A stretch of 7,163 nt of DNA from an uncultured Oscillospiraceae bacterium (GCA_958451705.1 CAUDRD010000075.1:1-7163), one strand, 5' to 3'; shown: positions 1 to 5,824, counted from the stretch's first letter. Made by a program: numbers and translations. Notes: generated by a model not told the origin, from the sequence alone.

Positions 1-680
1 TCGGAGACGTTGTGGTTCCCGCTTCAACGAGAGCTTTCTGTGAAAAAGACGCCGCGGAAGTGATTTACGACGCCGCAGTTGAATGCGCAGGAGAGCTTAT
101 CTACCTTGCCACTGGTCCCCAGACGAATATCGCCCTGGCCATCCAGCGTCACCCCGACATCGTAAAACTCATCAAAAAAGTCTACATCATGGGCGGCTGT
201 CTCGTGGGCGGAAACACAACTCCCGCCACGGAATTTAATGCCTACGTTGATCCGGAAGCCCTGCAGGTGCTTTTCCGTTCGGGACTCGACGTGACCATGA
301 TAGGCCTCGACGTAACTCTCAGAACCGCCGTTCCCCTTTGGGTAAAGGAAGCCGTATCGAGAGTTGAGACCCCTGAAGCTCAGCTTGCCACCAAAATTAT
401 CGACTTCTGCCTCAGGCGCAACAAGGAGTGGGGCTACGACGAAGCCAACCTTCACGACGTTGTGGCATTTTGTTCAATTGTCAACCCTTCGGTTCTCACC
501 CTAAAGAAATACTATGTTGACGTAGAGACTGAAGGAACCATCACAAGAGGTATGACAGTGGCCGATTTCCGCAACGTCTGCCCCGACAAGGAAAAAAACA
601 TCTGGTGCGCCGAGGACATTGACCTCGGAAGATTTTGGAGCTGGTTTGTAGATCTCTTTAAGAATTATGAAAGGAGATAG
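1..680 (+). CDS. Inosine/uridine-preferring nucleoside hydrolase, C-terminal part (5' end outside window)
   Basis: Enzymes of this family cleave the N-glycosidic bond of ribonucleosides to give a free base and ribose, usually in the cytoplasm for salvage or catabolism. The frame is open from base 3 (first full codon) to the stop at 678–680, so the start and the N-terminal Asp-rich calcium/ribose motif (DxDxxxDD) lie to the left. Visible hallmarks are ATGPQTNIALA (near 117–149), a YIMGG strand end, then GNTTPATEFN and VDPEA (about 210–260), followed by GLDVT (about 303–317). The Asn and Glu-Phe-Asn of that motif are ribose-contact positions in the family. A LHD motif follows (His codon 453–455, Asp 456–458), matching the family's catalytic His and metal-binding Asp. 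The TRGMTVAD tail is also typical. The MFS gene starts 5 bases after the stop, so the two are probably co-transcribed. The exact substrate (inosine, uridine, cytidine or a modified nucleoside) cannot be read from the sequence. Family assignment is secure. Confidence 0.93.
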   Translation, partial: GDVVVPASTRAFCEKDAAEVIYDAAVECAGELIYLATGPQTNIALAIQRHPDIVKLIKKVYIMGGCLVGGNTTPATEFNAYVDPEALQVLFRSGLDVTMIGLDVTLRTAVPLWVKEAVSRVETPEAQLATKIIDFCLRRNKEWGYDEANLHDVVAFCSIVNPSVLTLKKYYVDVETEGTITRGMTVADFRNVCPDKEKNIWCAEDIDLGRFWSWFVDLFKNYERR

Positions 681-685
681 AAAAC

Positions 686-1948
686 ATGAGCAAAGCAAAA
701 AAATACAATATGTGGTTAATGCTTCTAGTCCTGTGTCTTGGCGGAAGTATCATGTATATTTTCCCGTATCTGCAGTACACCTTCTACGACAACATGATGG
801 CCGAACTGAACTTCAACAACACTCAGATGGGCAACATAATGTCCGTTTACGGCGCTCTCAACCTTGTGGCGTACTTCCTGGGCGGAATTATCGCCGATAA
901 GATCCCCAGCCGTATCCTTATTACCTTATCCCTTATCGTCACAGGTATAACGGGATTCTGGTTCGCCTCCTTCCCGTCCTACACCTCAATGCTAATCATC
1001 AGCGTTATCTGGTCAATAACCACTATATTCACATACTGGCCCGCAACCATCAAGGCCGTTAAACTCCTCGGCAGCAGCGACGTTCAGGGCAAGCTCTTCG
1101 GATTCCGCGAAACTCTCAACTCCCTTGGCTCACTGCTCTTCTCATCCATAGCCATGGTGGTCTTTACCAGAACAGGCGAAAACCTTCGCAACGTTATTAT
1201 TTATTACAGCATCATCTACATAGTCAGCGGCGTTGTCAGCTACATTTTCCTTCCCAAAAAGGACCTTGAGGATAACACTCCCAAAAGGAGCATATTTGCC
1301 GGCCTCGGTTATGTCCTTAAGAGCCCCACAGTATGGCTCATCGGTTTTGTAATTTTCTTCGGCTACGCAATCGGAACAACCATGGGCAAGCTCACTCCCT
1401 ATCTCACTTCAGTATACAAAATGGGCGTTACCACAGCAGGTATCGTAGGCATTATCAACACCTACGGTGTCGGCAATGTTGGCGCTCCCATAGGCGGAAT
1501 AGTAACGGACAAAATGAAATCGGCTACACGCTTCCTTATGTGGTGCTTCGTCATCATGGGCGTTCTCATTGCCGCTTTCGTGGCCATTCCCGGAGTTCCC
1601 TCCTTCATCATCGTGGCCATTATCCTCGGACTGTCAATTCGTCTCGTACAGACAGCCGTCCGCGGCGTCTATTTTGTTCCCCTTGACGAAGCGAAAATCC
1701 CCACTGAATATCTCGGCACAGCGGCAGGCGTTGTAAGCGTTATAGGCTTCTCCTCAGACGCCTTCCTCTTCTCAGTATACGGAAAGGTAATAGACAATAT
1801 GTCTGAAGTTACAGGATACAAGGTCATGTTTGCTTCCCTCATAGCTTTCTGCGTAATAGGATTCATACTTACCGTATTCCTTTCAAAAAGGCTTAAAAAA
1901 GCCAAGGCTCCAGAAGCCACAGAGGCAGCGGAAAATACTGCCGTCTGA
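686..1948 (+). CDS. MFS permease, 12 predicted membrane helices, paired with nucleoside hydrolase
   Basis: A 420-residue inner-membrane transporter of the major facilitator superfamily, the usual length for this family. The ATG is preceded by AAGGAG at 671–676, nine bases upstream and inside the end of the hydrolase gene, so the start is well supported. Hydrophobic segments run throughout in a 6+6 pattern. They are split near residues 190–203 by a charged loop (LPKKDLEDNTPKRS), the typical central cytoplasmic loop. The motif-A signature GGIIADKIPSR is at residues 66–76 (helix 2–3 loop) and is echoed in the second half as GGIVTDKMKSATR at 270–282. The C-terminus is a short Lys-, Ala- and Glu-rich cytoplasmic tail. 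It resembles anion or sugar-acid type MFS carriers, but I cannot fix a subfamily. The tight coupling to a nucleoside hydrolase suggests import of a nucleoside or related glycoside; that is inference. It is not an obvious NupG or concentrative (CNT) nucleoside transporter. Confidence 0.9.
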   Translation: MSKAKKYNMWLMLLVLCLGGSIMYIFPYLQYTFYDNMMAELNFNNTQMGNIMSVYGALNLVAYFLGGIIADKIPSRILITLSLIVTGITGFWFASFPSYTSMLIISVIWSITTIFTYWPATIKAVKLLGSSDVQGKLFGFRETLNSLGSLLFSSIAMVVFTRTGENLRNVIIYYSIIYIVSGVVSYIFLPKKDLEDNTPKRSIFAGLGYVLKSPTVWLIGFVIFFGYAIGTTMGKLTPYLTSVYKMGVTTAGIVGIINTYGVGNVGAPIGGIVTDKMKSATRFLMWCFVIMGVLIAAFVAIPGVPSFIIVAIILGLSIRLVQTAVRGVYFVPLDEAKIPTEYLGTAAGVVSVIGFSSDAFLFSVYGKVIDNMSEVTGYKVMFASLIAFCVIGFILTVFLSKRLKKAKAPEATEAAENTAV

Positions 1949-1959
1949 GCACACCCCAC

Positions 1960-1997
1960 AAAAAGGGACCGCGCGTTAGTTTCGTGCGGTCCCTTTT
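1960..1997. terminator. Bidirectional intrinsic terminator between convergent operons
   Basis: An 11-bp stem (1965–1975 with 1983–1993, one G–T wobble) encloses a 7-base loop. It is flanked by AAAAA on the left and TTTT on the right, so U-tracts follow the hairpin in both directions. It lies 12–45 bases after the MFS stop and 18 bases beyond the end of the leftward gene at 2015. It can therefore end both the rightward hydrolase–MFS transcript and the leftward sporulation transcript. Confidence 0.9.
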
Positions 1998-2014
1998 CCC
2001 TTTATCTAATATTC

Positions 2015-2395
2015 TTATTGTCCATTGGCCTCTCTTGCCTCAAATACAGCTTCCATTACGTCTTTACCGAACTCATAAACGGAAACCGACAAATCATAAA
2101 CTCCGTAAGCTGGAGCGGGGAGAAAAAAAGATAAACCTTCCGCAGCCTTTTCGGGGATGATATTTTTTTCTCCGTTTTCCATAGGCTCAGTAAAAATCCC
2201 CTGAGCCTGAGTATAGCCTGAAATAAAGCTCTTTACGGTTATGCTTTCATCTCCGAGAGTGACGAATCTTGAGGTTTCTCCGGCTGTAAAAAATGCTCCG
2301 GCAAAACTCGTAACCGCTGCAACAATACCGGTAAAAATTAAATATCCTCTGAATATTGCGTTCATTTTAGCTTTCTTCTTTTTGGACTTTTTCAA
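2015..2395 (-). CDS. Unrecognised one-helix membrane protein downstream of spoIIP (TTG start)
   Basis: A 126-residue protein that I do not recognise. It has a very basic N-terminus (KKSKKKKAK, residues 2–10), one hydrophobic segment at about residues 14–37, and then about 85 mostly polar residues ending in EAREANGQ. This predicts a membrane anchor with the C-terminal part outside the cytoplasm (the intermembrane space if made in an engulfing mother cell). The start is TTG at 2393–2395. A strong ribosome binding site (AGGGAGGAAG, 2401–2410) sits eight bases upstream of it, whereas the first ATG (residue 11) has no such site and would lose the basic anchor. The gene begins 28 bases after the spoIIP stop with no terminator between, so co-expression with spoIIP is likely. 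A role in sporulation is inferred from position only. No catalytic motif was seen. Confidence 0.75.
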   Translation of the reverse strand: MKKSKKKKAKMNAIFRGYLIFTGIVAAVTSFAGAFFTAGETSRFVTLGDESITVKSFISGYTQAQGIFTEPMENGEKNIIPEKAAEGLSFFLPAPAYGVYDLSVSVYEFGKDVMEAVFEAREANGQ

Positions 2396-2400
2396 TTAAA

Positions 2401-2410
2401 CTTCCTCCCT
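2401..2410 (-). promoter_or_regulatory. Ribosome binding site deciding the TTG start at 2395
   Basis: Read on the – strand this is AGGGAGGAAG, near-perfect complementarity to the 16S tail. Its GGAGG core is eight bases from the TTG codon. The later ATG codon at 2363–2365 is about 38 bases away and has only A-rich sequence before it, which fixes the non-ATG start. Confidence 0.8.
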
Positions 2411-2423
2411 TTAAATATGTACC

Positions 2424-3590
2424 TTAAACTACATACCTTTCAAGCAGTGAAGACAGTGCATCTCCTAAAAGCCTGCCGGAATACGCCGCCTCATCAAGGG
2501 TGTTTGCATCGCTTCCCATTTCAATAAGCAGCGAACAGTGAGACTTATGCATATTATACTGTCTCGAACAGAAAAACAGCGGTCTTACAAGCCCGGGATA
2601 TTTATCTTCACATTCCTTTTGCAGATTGAGGGCAAACCGCAGATTGTATTCCCAGTCGGGGAAACCTACAACTCCACCGTCCTCACAGCCTGAAACTATC
2701 ATTATCTGCGCCGCTTTTTTGCCGTTTATCTCCGCCGTAGGCTTTGTCATAACTCCCGTATCGGAATTTTTTATTGCGTCACGGTGAATATCCAAAAGCA
2801 CCTGTAAAGACGGATACTTTTTCATGTACTTTTCTATTTGATCCTCTGAACGGTAATATGCTCCGCTGTAAGTTGTATCATATATTGTCGTGTCGTGAAT
2901 TACGCCGATTCCCGCTTTTTCAAGCTGTTCGGCAATTTCGTTTCCCACTCTTACCATGTTTGTGGCCGAGTCCTTACTCCTTGTAACCACAGAATTTGAA
3001 TACCAGCCTAAATCCAAGGTTTGATAAGCCTCGGTAGTGTGGGTATGATATATGAGCACTATGGGGTCGGATTTATCCTCAATTTTTAAATCCACCTTCT
3101 TTTTAAGCTCTGCTGCAATATCAATCTCATGCTCTGCGGTTTTGTTGTTTACCCATATATTTTCATAAACGTCGGTGGCGTTGGCTTTACCGTACTTGTA
3201 TTCAGTTATTTTCCCGTCATTGGAAAGGCTTTTGCTTTTTTCCTGAGCCGCTTTAATGAGCTTTGCAATATCATCGGGAGTATAGGCAAGTGTACCGTTC
3301 CCTTCTTCATTTGCCTGACTTTCACTTTCAGGCACCTTCGCCGCAGGAGCCGCCGACGAGTTGCCCTTTGCCGAAGAGGCTTTTTCTTCCTCCGCTTCCC
3401 TTTTTTCCTCAAGAAGCTGGGCTCCTCCCTCCGGTAAAGCAAGTCCCGCCGAAAATACGCTCATCCCTTCTAAAACCGGCATCAGATAATCGCCGAAAAG
3501 GAAGCCAAGACCTATTACCGCCGCCATAACCGTTGGCAAAATCGCCTTTTTTAATCTTATCCTCCCCACTGCGTAAACTTTTCGTTTCAA
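2424..3590 (-). CDS. spoIIP: Stage II sporulation protein P (SpoIIP), membrane-anchored peptidoglycan hydrolase
   Basis: SpoIIP is a zinc-type amidase/endopeptidase that works with SpoIID and SpoIIM to thin septal peptidoglycan and drive engulfment of the forespore. Numbering from TTG 3590 (388 residues), a basic N-terminus (KRK, RIRLKK) leads to one membrane helix at about 16–37. A low-complexity Glu/Ala/Ser linker follows at about 61–99, then the catalytic domain. Diagnostic motifs are IYHTHTTEAY (His182, His184, Glu187), DIHRDA (His269) and LIEMGSDANT (Glu357), matching conserved metal and catalytic positions of the family. The frame can be extended to a GTG at 3632, but that codon has no ribosome binding site and lies right after a TATAAT box. 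TTG 3590 has AAGGA nine bases upstream, so I prefer it. gpr lies directly upstream, the order also found in Bacillus. Family certain; start codon likely. Confidence 0.95.
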   Translation of the reverse strand: MKRKVYAVGRIRLKKAILPTVMAAVIGLGFLFGDYLMPVLEGMSVFSAGLALPEGGAQLLEEKREAEEEKASSAKGNSSAAPAAKVPESESQANEEGNGTLAYTPDDIAKLIKAAQEKSKSLSNDGKITEYKYGKANATDVYENIWVNNKTAEHEIDIAAELKKKVDLKIEDKSDPIVLIYHTHTTEAYQTLDLGWYSNSVVTRSKDSATNMVRVGNEIAEQLEKAGIGVIHDTTIYDTTYSGAYYRSEDQIEKYMKKYPSLQVLLDIHRDAIKNSDTGVMTKPTAEINGKKAAQIMIVSGCEDGGVVGFPDWEYNLRFALNLQKECEDKYPGLVRPLFFCSRQYNMHKSHCSLLIEMGSDANTLDEAAYSGRLLGDALSSLLERYVV

Positions 3591-3599
3591 AAAACTACA

Positions 3600-3604
3600 T
3601 CCTT
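3600..3604 (-). promoter_or_regulatory. Ribosome binding site supporting the TTG start of spoIIP
   Basis: AAGGA on the – strand, within the purine-rich run AGGGAAAAGGA (3600–3610), lies nine bases before TTG 3588–3590. The competing upstream GTG (3630–3632) is preceded by AACTCCC, which has no complementarity to the 16S tail. Confidence 0.6.
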
Positions 3605-3606
3605 TT

Positions 3607-3635
3607 CCCTGTCCGTTAAGTCCGCAGGACACGGG
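3607..3635 (-). other. Predicted hairpin at the 5' end of the spoIIP leader
   Basis: On the – strand, bases 3635–3627 pair with 3614–3607. This gives an 8-bp GC-rich stem with one bulged base (3632) and a 12-base loop. The hairpin would begin almost exactly at the transcription start expected from the TATAAT at 3640–3645 and end two bases before the ribosome binding site. It could stabilise the 5' end of the mRNA or modulate ribosome access. The structure is seen in sequence; the function is inferred. Confidence 0.4.
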
Positions 3636-3639
3636 AGTT

Positions 3640-3668
3640 ATTATACGGACCCTGTTAATTTATATGCC
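3640..3668 (-). promoter_or_regulatory. Candidate spoIIP promoter
   Basis: A perfect TATAAT lies on the – strand at 3645–3640. Seventeen bases upstream, GGCATA (3668–3663) is a poor sigma-A -35 box. The same stretch can be read as a sporulation sigma-E-like pair: GCATATA, then 13 bases, then CGTATAAT. This approximates the known sigma-E pattern (KMATATT, 14–15, CATACAHT), and sigma-E transcribes spoIIP in Bacillus. Which sigma factor acts cannot be settled here. Confidence 0.4.
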
Positions 3669-3688
3669 GCAATACCGGTTTTATGACG

Positions 3689-4582
3689 TTAAAAGGTCAG
3701 CGTTACCATATCCTCCGCAGAAACTGTAGGCTGCAAAGCACAGTTTATTGAAAGAGCTACGAGCCTTGCGGCTCTTTTGGTGAGCATATCAATATCCTTA
3801 GGAGTGACTATCATATCTCCGCCGGCACTATGATACTTTTCATAAAGCCCCTCTTCCTCTTCGCCTCTTATTCTGTTTGTAAGGTCGGTACACAGAGTAG
3901 CCGCATCTATAACCGTGGGCACGCCCATGGATATTACGGGAACTCCCACTGTTCTTTCACTTATCTCCTTGCGTGAATTTCCCACTCCTCCTCCTGGGAT
4001 AACTCCGCAGTCACTTATTTGCACGGTGCAGCCGAGCCTTTCAAAGCTGCGGCAGGCAAGAGCGTCTACGGTTATTACCGCACAGGGTGAAATTTCACTG
4101 ACTAAACCTTTTACGATTTCCGCAGTTTCCATTCCCGTGCGTCCCAAAACTCCCGGCACAGCCGCCGCAACGGAACGCAGTCTACCAAGACCCAGCTCCC
4201 CCGTCACCTCTTCGTTTAAGTGGCGGGTAGCAAGAAGCATGGAAGCAGTCTGAGGTCCCAGTGCGTCGGGAGTTATGTTATCGTTGCCGAGACCTGCCAC
4301 AAGAACTGTTCCCGATTTTGGAAGAATCCTTGAAATTTCGTGAGATACCGCAGTAAGCCGTCCGTCAAGAAGCTCACCGTCATGGGTAAAAGGAGGCACT
4401 TCAACGGTTATATATTTGCCCACCGGTTTACCTGTCCTTTCATGGGCTTCCTCAGTCAAAATTTCCACAATAGTAACTTTTGCATTGTCAAGGTCACGTC
4501 TTGTTACTTTAATACCCTTTTCTTCTCCGTCAAGATTTATTACATCAGTACACTCTATTGCAAGGTCCGTTCTGTAATTCAT
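3689..4582 (-). CDS. gpr: Germination protease GPR (degrades small acid-soluble spore proteins)
   Basis: GPR is made as an inactive zymogen in the forespore, self-processes, and at germination cleaves the alpha/beta-type SASPs that coat spore DNA. The 297-residue protein carries the family signatures MNYRTDLAIE (1–10), AGLGNDNITPDALGP (96–110), AVPGVLGRTGMET (141–153), VITVDALACRS (169–179), and a GGGVGNSRKEIS stretch (197–208). Asp106 (TPDALGP) and Asp173 (TVDALA) match the two Asp residues essential in Bacillus GPR (Asp127 and Asp193 there). The ATG at 4582 has GGGAG seven bases upstream, within GAGGGAG. The protein is shorter than the roughly 370-residue Bacillus enzymes. By alignment to the Bacillus site (RTD/LAVE), its propeptide would be only about six residues. 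spoIIP follows 98 bases downstream, after its own candidate promoter. Confidence 0.96.
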   Translation of the reverse strand: MNYRTDLAIECTDVINLDGEEKGIKVTRRDLDNAKVTIVEILTEEAHERTGKPVGKYITVEVPPFTHDGELLDGRLTAVSHEISRILPKSGTVLVAGLGNDNITPDALGPQTASMLLATRHLNEEVTGELGLGRLRSVAAAVPGVLGRTGMETAEIVKGLVSEISPCAVITVDALACRSFERLGCTVQISDCGVIPGGGVGNSRKEISERTVGVPVISMGVPTVIDAATLCTDLTNRIRGEEEEGLYEKYHSAGGDMIVTPKDIDMLTKRAARLVALSINCALQPTVSAEDMVTLTF

Positions 4583-4650
4583 TTATTTTCTCCCTCAGTT
4601 TCCGATAATTTATTTTAAGATTCTTTTAAATATTATTGACAGGACAAAAT

Positions 4651-4680
4651 AAAAAATGCGTCTGTATGAAAACAGACGCA
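4651..4680 (-). terminator. Leftward intrinsic terminator or gpr leader attenuator, no obvious upstream gene
   Basis: A perfect 9-bp stem (4657–4665 with 4672–4680) has a 6-base loop. On the – strand it is followed by TTTTTT (4656–4651) and more T-rich sequence, the full intrinsic-terminator layout. In the + direction no U-tract follows directly. It sits about 70 bases before the gpr start. No leftward gene ends just to its right: the next gene in that direction is the + strand regulator. It may insulate gpr, act as an attenuator in the gpr leader, or be left over from a lost gene. Confidence 0.7.
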
Positions 4681-4710
4681 CTGAGAAATGTTTTATTTAA
4701 AATAAAAATT

Positions 4711-4720
4711 ATTGTATAAT
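4711..4720. promoter_or_regulatory. Overlapping divergent -10 boxes
   Basis: On the + strand TATAAT at 4715–4720 lies 43 bases before the XRE gene start. On the – strand the overlapping bases 4718–4711 read TATACAAT, a possible -10 (also sigma-E-like) for a leftward transcript toward gpr. Neither direction has a convincing -35 box at the right distance; the surroundings are simply A/T-rich. A tentative promoter call for the regulator gene. Confidence 0.35.
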
Positions 4721-4763
4721 CAAAATCAGAAAAATACTTTAAAAACTCCAAAGCGGTGAAAAT

Positions 4764-5012
4764 ATGAAAAGAATTATCGACGGCGAAAAAGCAAACATTA
4801 TAGGTAAAAAAATAAAAGCCGCGCGGATAAAAGCGGGGCTCAGCCAACAGCAGCTTTCGGATAAGCCCGAACTTTCAGCCGTTTATGTCTGCCGAGGGTC
4901 GGTTTCAAGAATTGAAAACGGAGAACGTGCAGTTACTGATATTGAAATTGACGCCATTTCAAAAGTGCTGGGAGTAACCCTTGATTACCTTTTCGGAAGA
5001 AGCGAAGAATAA
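4764..5012 (+). CDS. Small XRE-family helix-turn-helix regulator
   Basis: An 82-residue single-domain DNA-binding protein, probably a dimeric repressor. After a short lead (1–11), IGKKIKAARIKAGLSQQQLS (13–32) forms helices 1 and 2. GSVSRIENGER (45–55) is the recognition helix and its conserved end. The C-terminal VTDIEIDAISKVLGVTLDYLFG is the typical XRE tail. The turn between helices 2 and 3 is longer than in textbook XRE proteins, with an extra PELSAVYVCR-like stretch at about 35–44. I recall this variant from other clostridial regulators. The ATG has only a weak GGTGA site four bases upstream, but an in-frame stop at 4740–4742 excludes an earlier start. Its target is unknown; autoregulation from the AT-rich gap is the simplest guess. 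It stands alone on the + strand between leftward genes. Confidence 0.88.
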   Translation: MKRIIDGEKANIIGKKIKAARIKAGLSQQQLSDKPELSAVYVCRGSVSRIENGERAVTDIEIDAISKVLGVTLDYLFGRSEE

Positions 5013-5050
5013 AAAACTGCCTTTGATTTTCAAGGCAGTTTTACTTTTAT
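5011..5050. terminator. Bidirectional terminator between XRE gene and convergent flavoprotein gene
   Basis: A 9-bp perfect stem (5015–5023 with 5032–5040) has an 8-base loop. It is flanked by AAAA on the left and TTACTTTT on the right. It begins at the XRE stop codon and ends about 20 bases before the end of the leftward gene at 5061, so it can serve both. Confidence 0.85.
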
Positions 5051-5060
5051 ATATTCGTTT

Positions 5061-5534
5061 TTATCCTCTACTTCGCTTTCCCGTTACTTCACTGAAATCT
5101 ATTTCAAAAACTGTCACGCCATGGGTCTGCTTTTCGTTAAAATCAAATTCCCTTCCCGTGCAGTCTTCCATGATTTTTATGAGCGCCGCTTTTTTCTCCT
5201 CATGACTTTTGAGCTCTCTTGCACAGCCGAAGCCAATAACGCTTTCATAAGCACAGGAGTAAACGCATGGATTCTCCCCCTCGCCTGTGATTTTCTCCAT
5301 TGTGTGTACTTCAAAGCACACCTTCGGATTATCTCTTAACAGCTCAGCTTTTCTTCCCTCTCCCGCACAGTGAAAATACACTTTAAATTTACCATCATTT
5401 TCTGAAAATCCGAAATTTAAGGGCACAGCATACGGATATTCTCCGCCACTGAGGGATAAGGTGCCGACACAGGTTTTGCTAAGTATCTTTACAAGTTCTT
5501 TAATATCTTTAATTTCTCTTTCTTTTCTTCGCAT
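5061..5534 (-). CDS. Nim-like / pyridoxamine 5'-phosphate oxidase-family FMN-binding protein
   Basis: A 157-residue split-barrel flavin-binding protein. Visible family features are MRRKEREI at the N-terminus, the strand YPYAVPLNFGF (33–43), YFHCAGEGRK (53–62) and NPKVCFEV (69–76). SVIGFGCARE (98–107) follows. This set is typical of the subgroup that includes the 5-nitroimidazole-resistance Nim proteins and many uncharacterised anaerobe homologues. The HCAGEGRK segment is expected to contact FMN phosphate. The reaction is unknown; it need not make pyridoxal phosphate or confer drug resistance. The frame extends to an ATG at 5564, but that codon lies in the loop of a terminator hairpin. ATG 5534 has AAAGGTGA just upstream and gives the usual MRRKxREI beginning. 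No promoter is evident, so read-through from the pduL unit is possible. Confidence 0.88.
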   Translation of the reverse strand: MRRKEREIKDIKELVKILSKTCVGTLSLSGGEYPYAVPLNFGFSENDGKFKVYFHCAGEGRKAELLRDNPKVCFEVHTMEKITGEGENPCVYSCAYESVIGFGCARELKSHEEKKAALIKIMEDCTGREFDFNEKQTHGVTVFEIDFSEVTGKRSRG

Positions 5535-5538
5535 TCTA

Positions 5539-5546
5539 TCACCTTT
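5539..5546 (-). promoter_or_regulatory. Ribosome binding site deciding the ATG start at 5534
   Basis: The – strand reads GAAAGGTGA, with its AAGG part about seven bases before the ATG at 5532–5534. The more upstream in-frame ATG (5562–5564) is inside the loop of the preceding terminator hairpin and has no such site. Confidence 0.6.
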
Positions 5547-5550
5547 CAAA

Positions 5551-5584
5551 AAATCCCGCAGCATAAAACATACTGCGGGATTTT
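5551..5584 (-). terminator. Intrinsic terminator of the pduL unit
   Basis: A GC-rich stem pairs CCCGCAG (5555–5561) with CTGCGGG (5573–5579) and is extended by A/T pairs to about 11–12 bp, with an 11-base loop. On the – strand it is followed by TTTTTT. It lies two bases past the end of the 69-residue gene. It should stop most pduL-unit transcripts while allowing some read-through into the flavoprotein gene that begins 17 bases later. Confidence 0.85.
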
Positions 5585-5586
5585 AA

Positions 5587-5796
5587 TTACTGTTTTTTTG
5601 CTTTTCTGCGTCTATGTATAAATCCGACAATGCCGGCAAAAATCCACCAGGCGACGGAAATATATAAAAGCATTTGTTTTATGGCCGCAAGGGTTCCTCC
5701 AGACGCAGATTTAATTTGGGAAAAAAGGGAGACTACGCTGCTTATATCAGTTACAGCCTCTTCAATTGGGCCTGCACCTGCGGGCATATTTTCCAT
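5587..5796 (-). CDS. Small one-helix membrane protein next to pduL, unrecognised
   Basis: A 69-residue protein whose family I do not recognise. The N-terminal half (residues 1–37) is polar to amphipathic and rich in Ala, Ser and Ile. One membrane helix follows at about 40–60 (QMLLYISVAWWIFAGIVGFI), then a strongly basic tail HRRRKAKKQ. By the positive-inside rule the C-terminus faces the cytoplasm and the N-terminus faces outward. The ATG is well supported by AAGGAGGA (5807–5814) ten bases upstream. The gene begins 28 bases after the pduL stop with no terminator between and is followed at once by one, so it is the last gene of a two-gene pduL unit. Short length makes a homology call unsafe, but the ribosome binding site and operon position argue that it is real. 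Confidence 0.75.
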   Translation of the reverse strand: MENMPAGAGPIEEAVTDISSVVSLFSQIKSASGGTLAAIKQMLLYISVAWWIFAGIVGFIHRRRKAKKQ

Positions 5797-5824
5797 TGAA
5801 CGACTCTCCTCCTTTTTCTGAAAA

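Noticed and set aside
24..455. 143-codon open frame on the – strand inside the nucleoside hydrolase gene
   Set aside because: Antisense to clear family motifs; it has no ribosome binding site and no recognisable protein. The openness follows from the codon pattern of the real gene.
1669..1959. – strand open frame over the end of the MFS gene
   Set aside because: It begins next to the bidirectional terminator, is antisense to the well-supported permease, and resembles no family.
3129..3529. Open frames on both strands over the spoIIP linker region
   Set aside because: They arise from the Glu/Lys/Ala-rich linker codons read in other frames; the products are low-complexity Arg/Lys or Pro/Phe-rich strings with no support.
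3591..3632. N-terminal extension of SpoIIP to the GTG at 3632
   Set aside because: There is no ribosome binding site, it lies about seven bases after a TATAAT box, and the DNA folds as a hairpin; the TTG at 3590 fits better.
4583..4763. Possible riboswitch or small RNA gene in the AT-rich gap
   Set aside because: Only one simple hairpin with a U-tract was found; no multi-helix conserved riboswitch architecture was recognised.
4626..4847. 73-codon – strand frame upstream of gpr
   Set aside because: It overlaps the XRE gene antisense, runs through the terminator hairpin, and is a Phe-rich product typical of AT-rich antisense DNA.
5535..5564. Upstream ATG (5564) for the FMN-binding protein
   Set aside because: It lies in the loop of the pduL-unit terminator and lacks a ribosome binding site; ATG 5534 has one and matches the family N-terminus.
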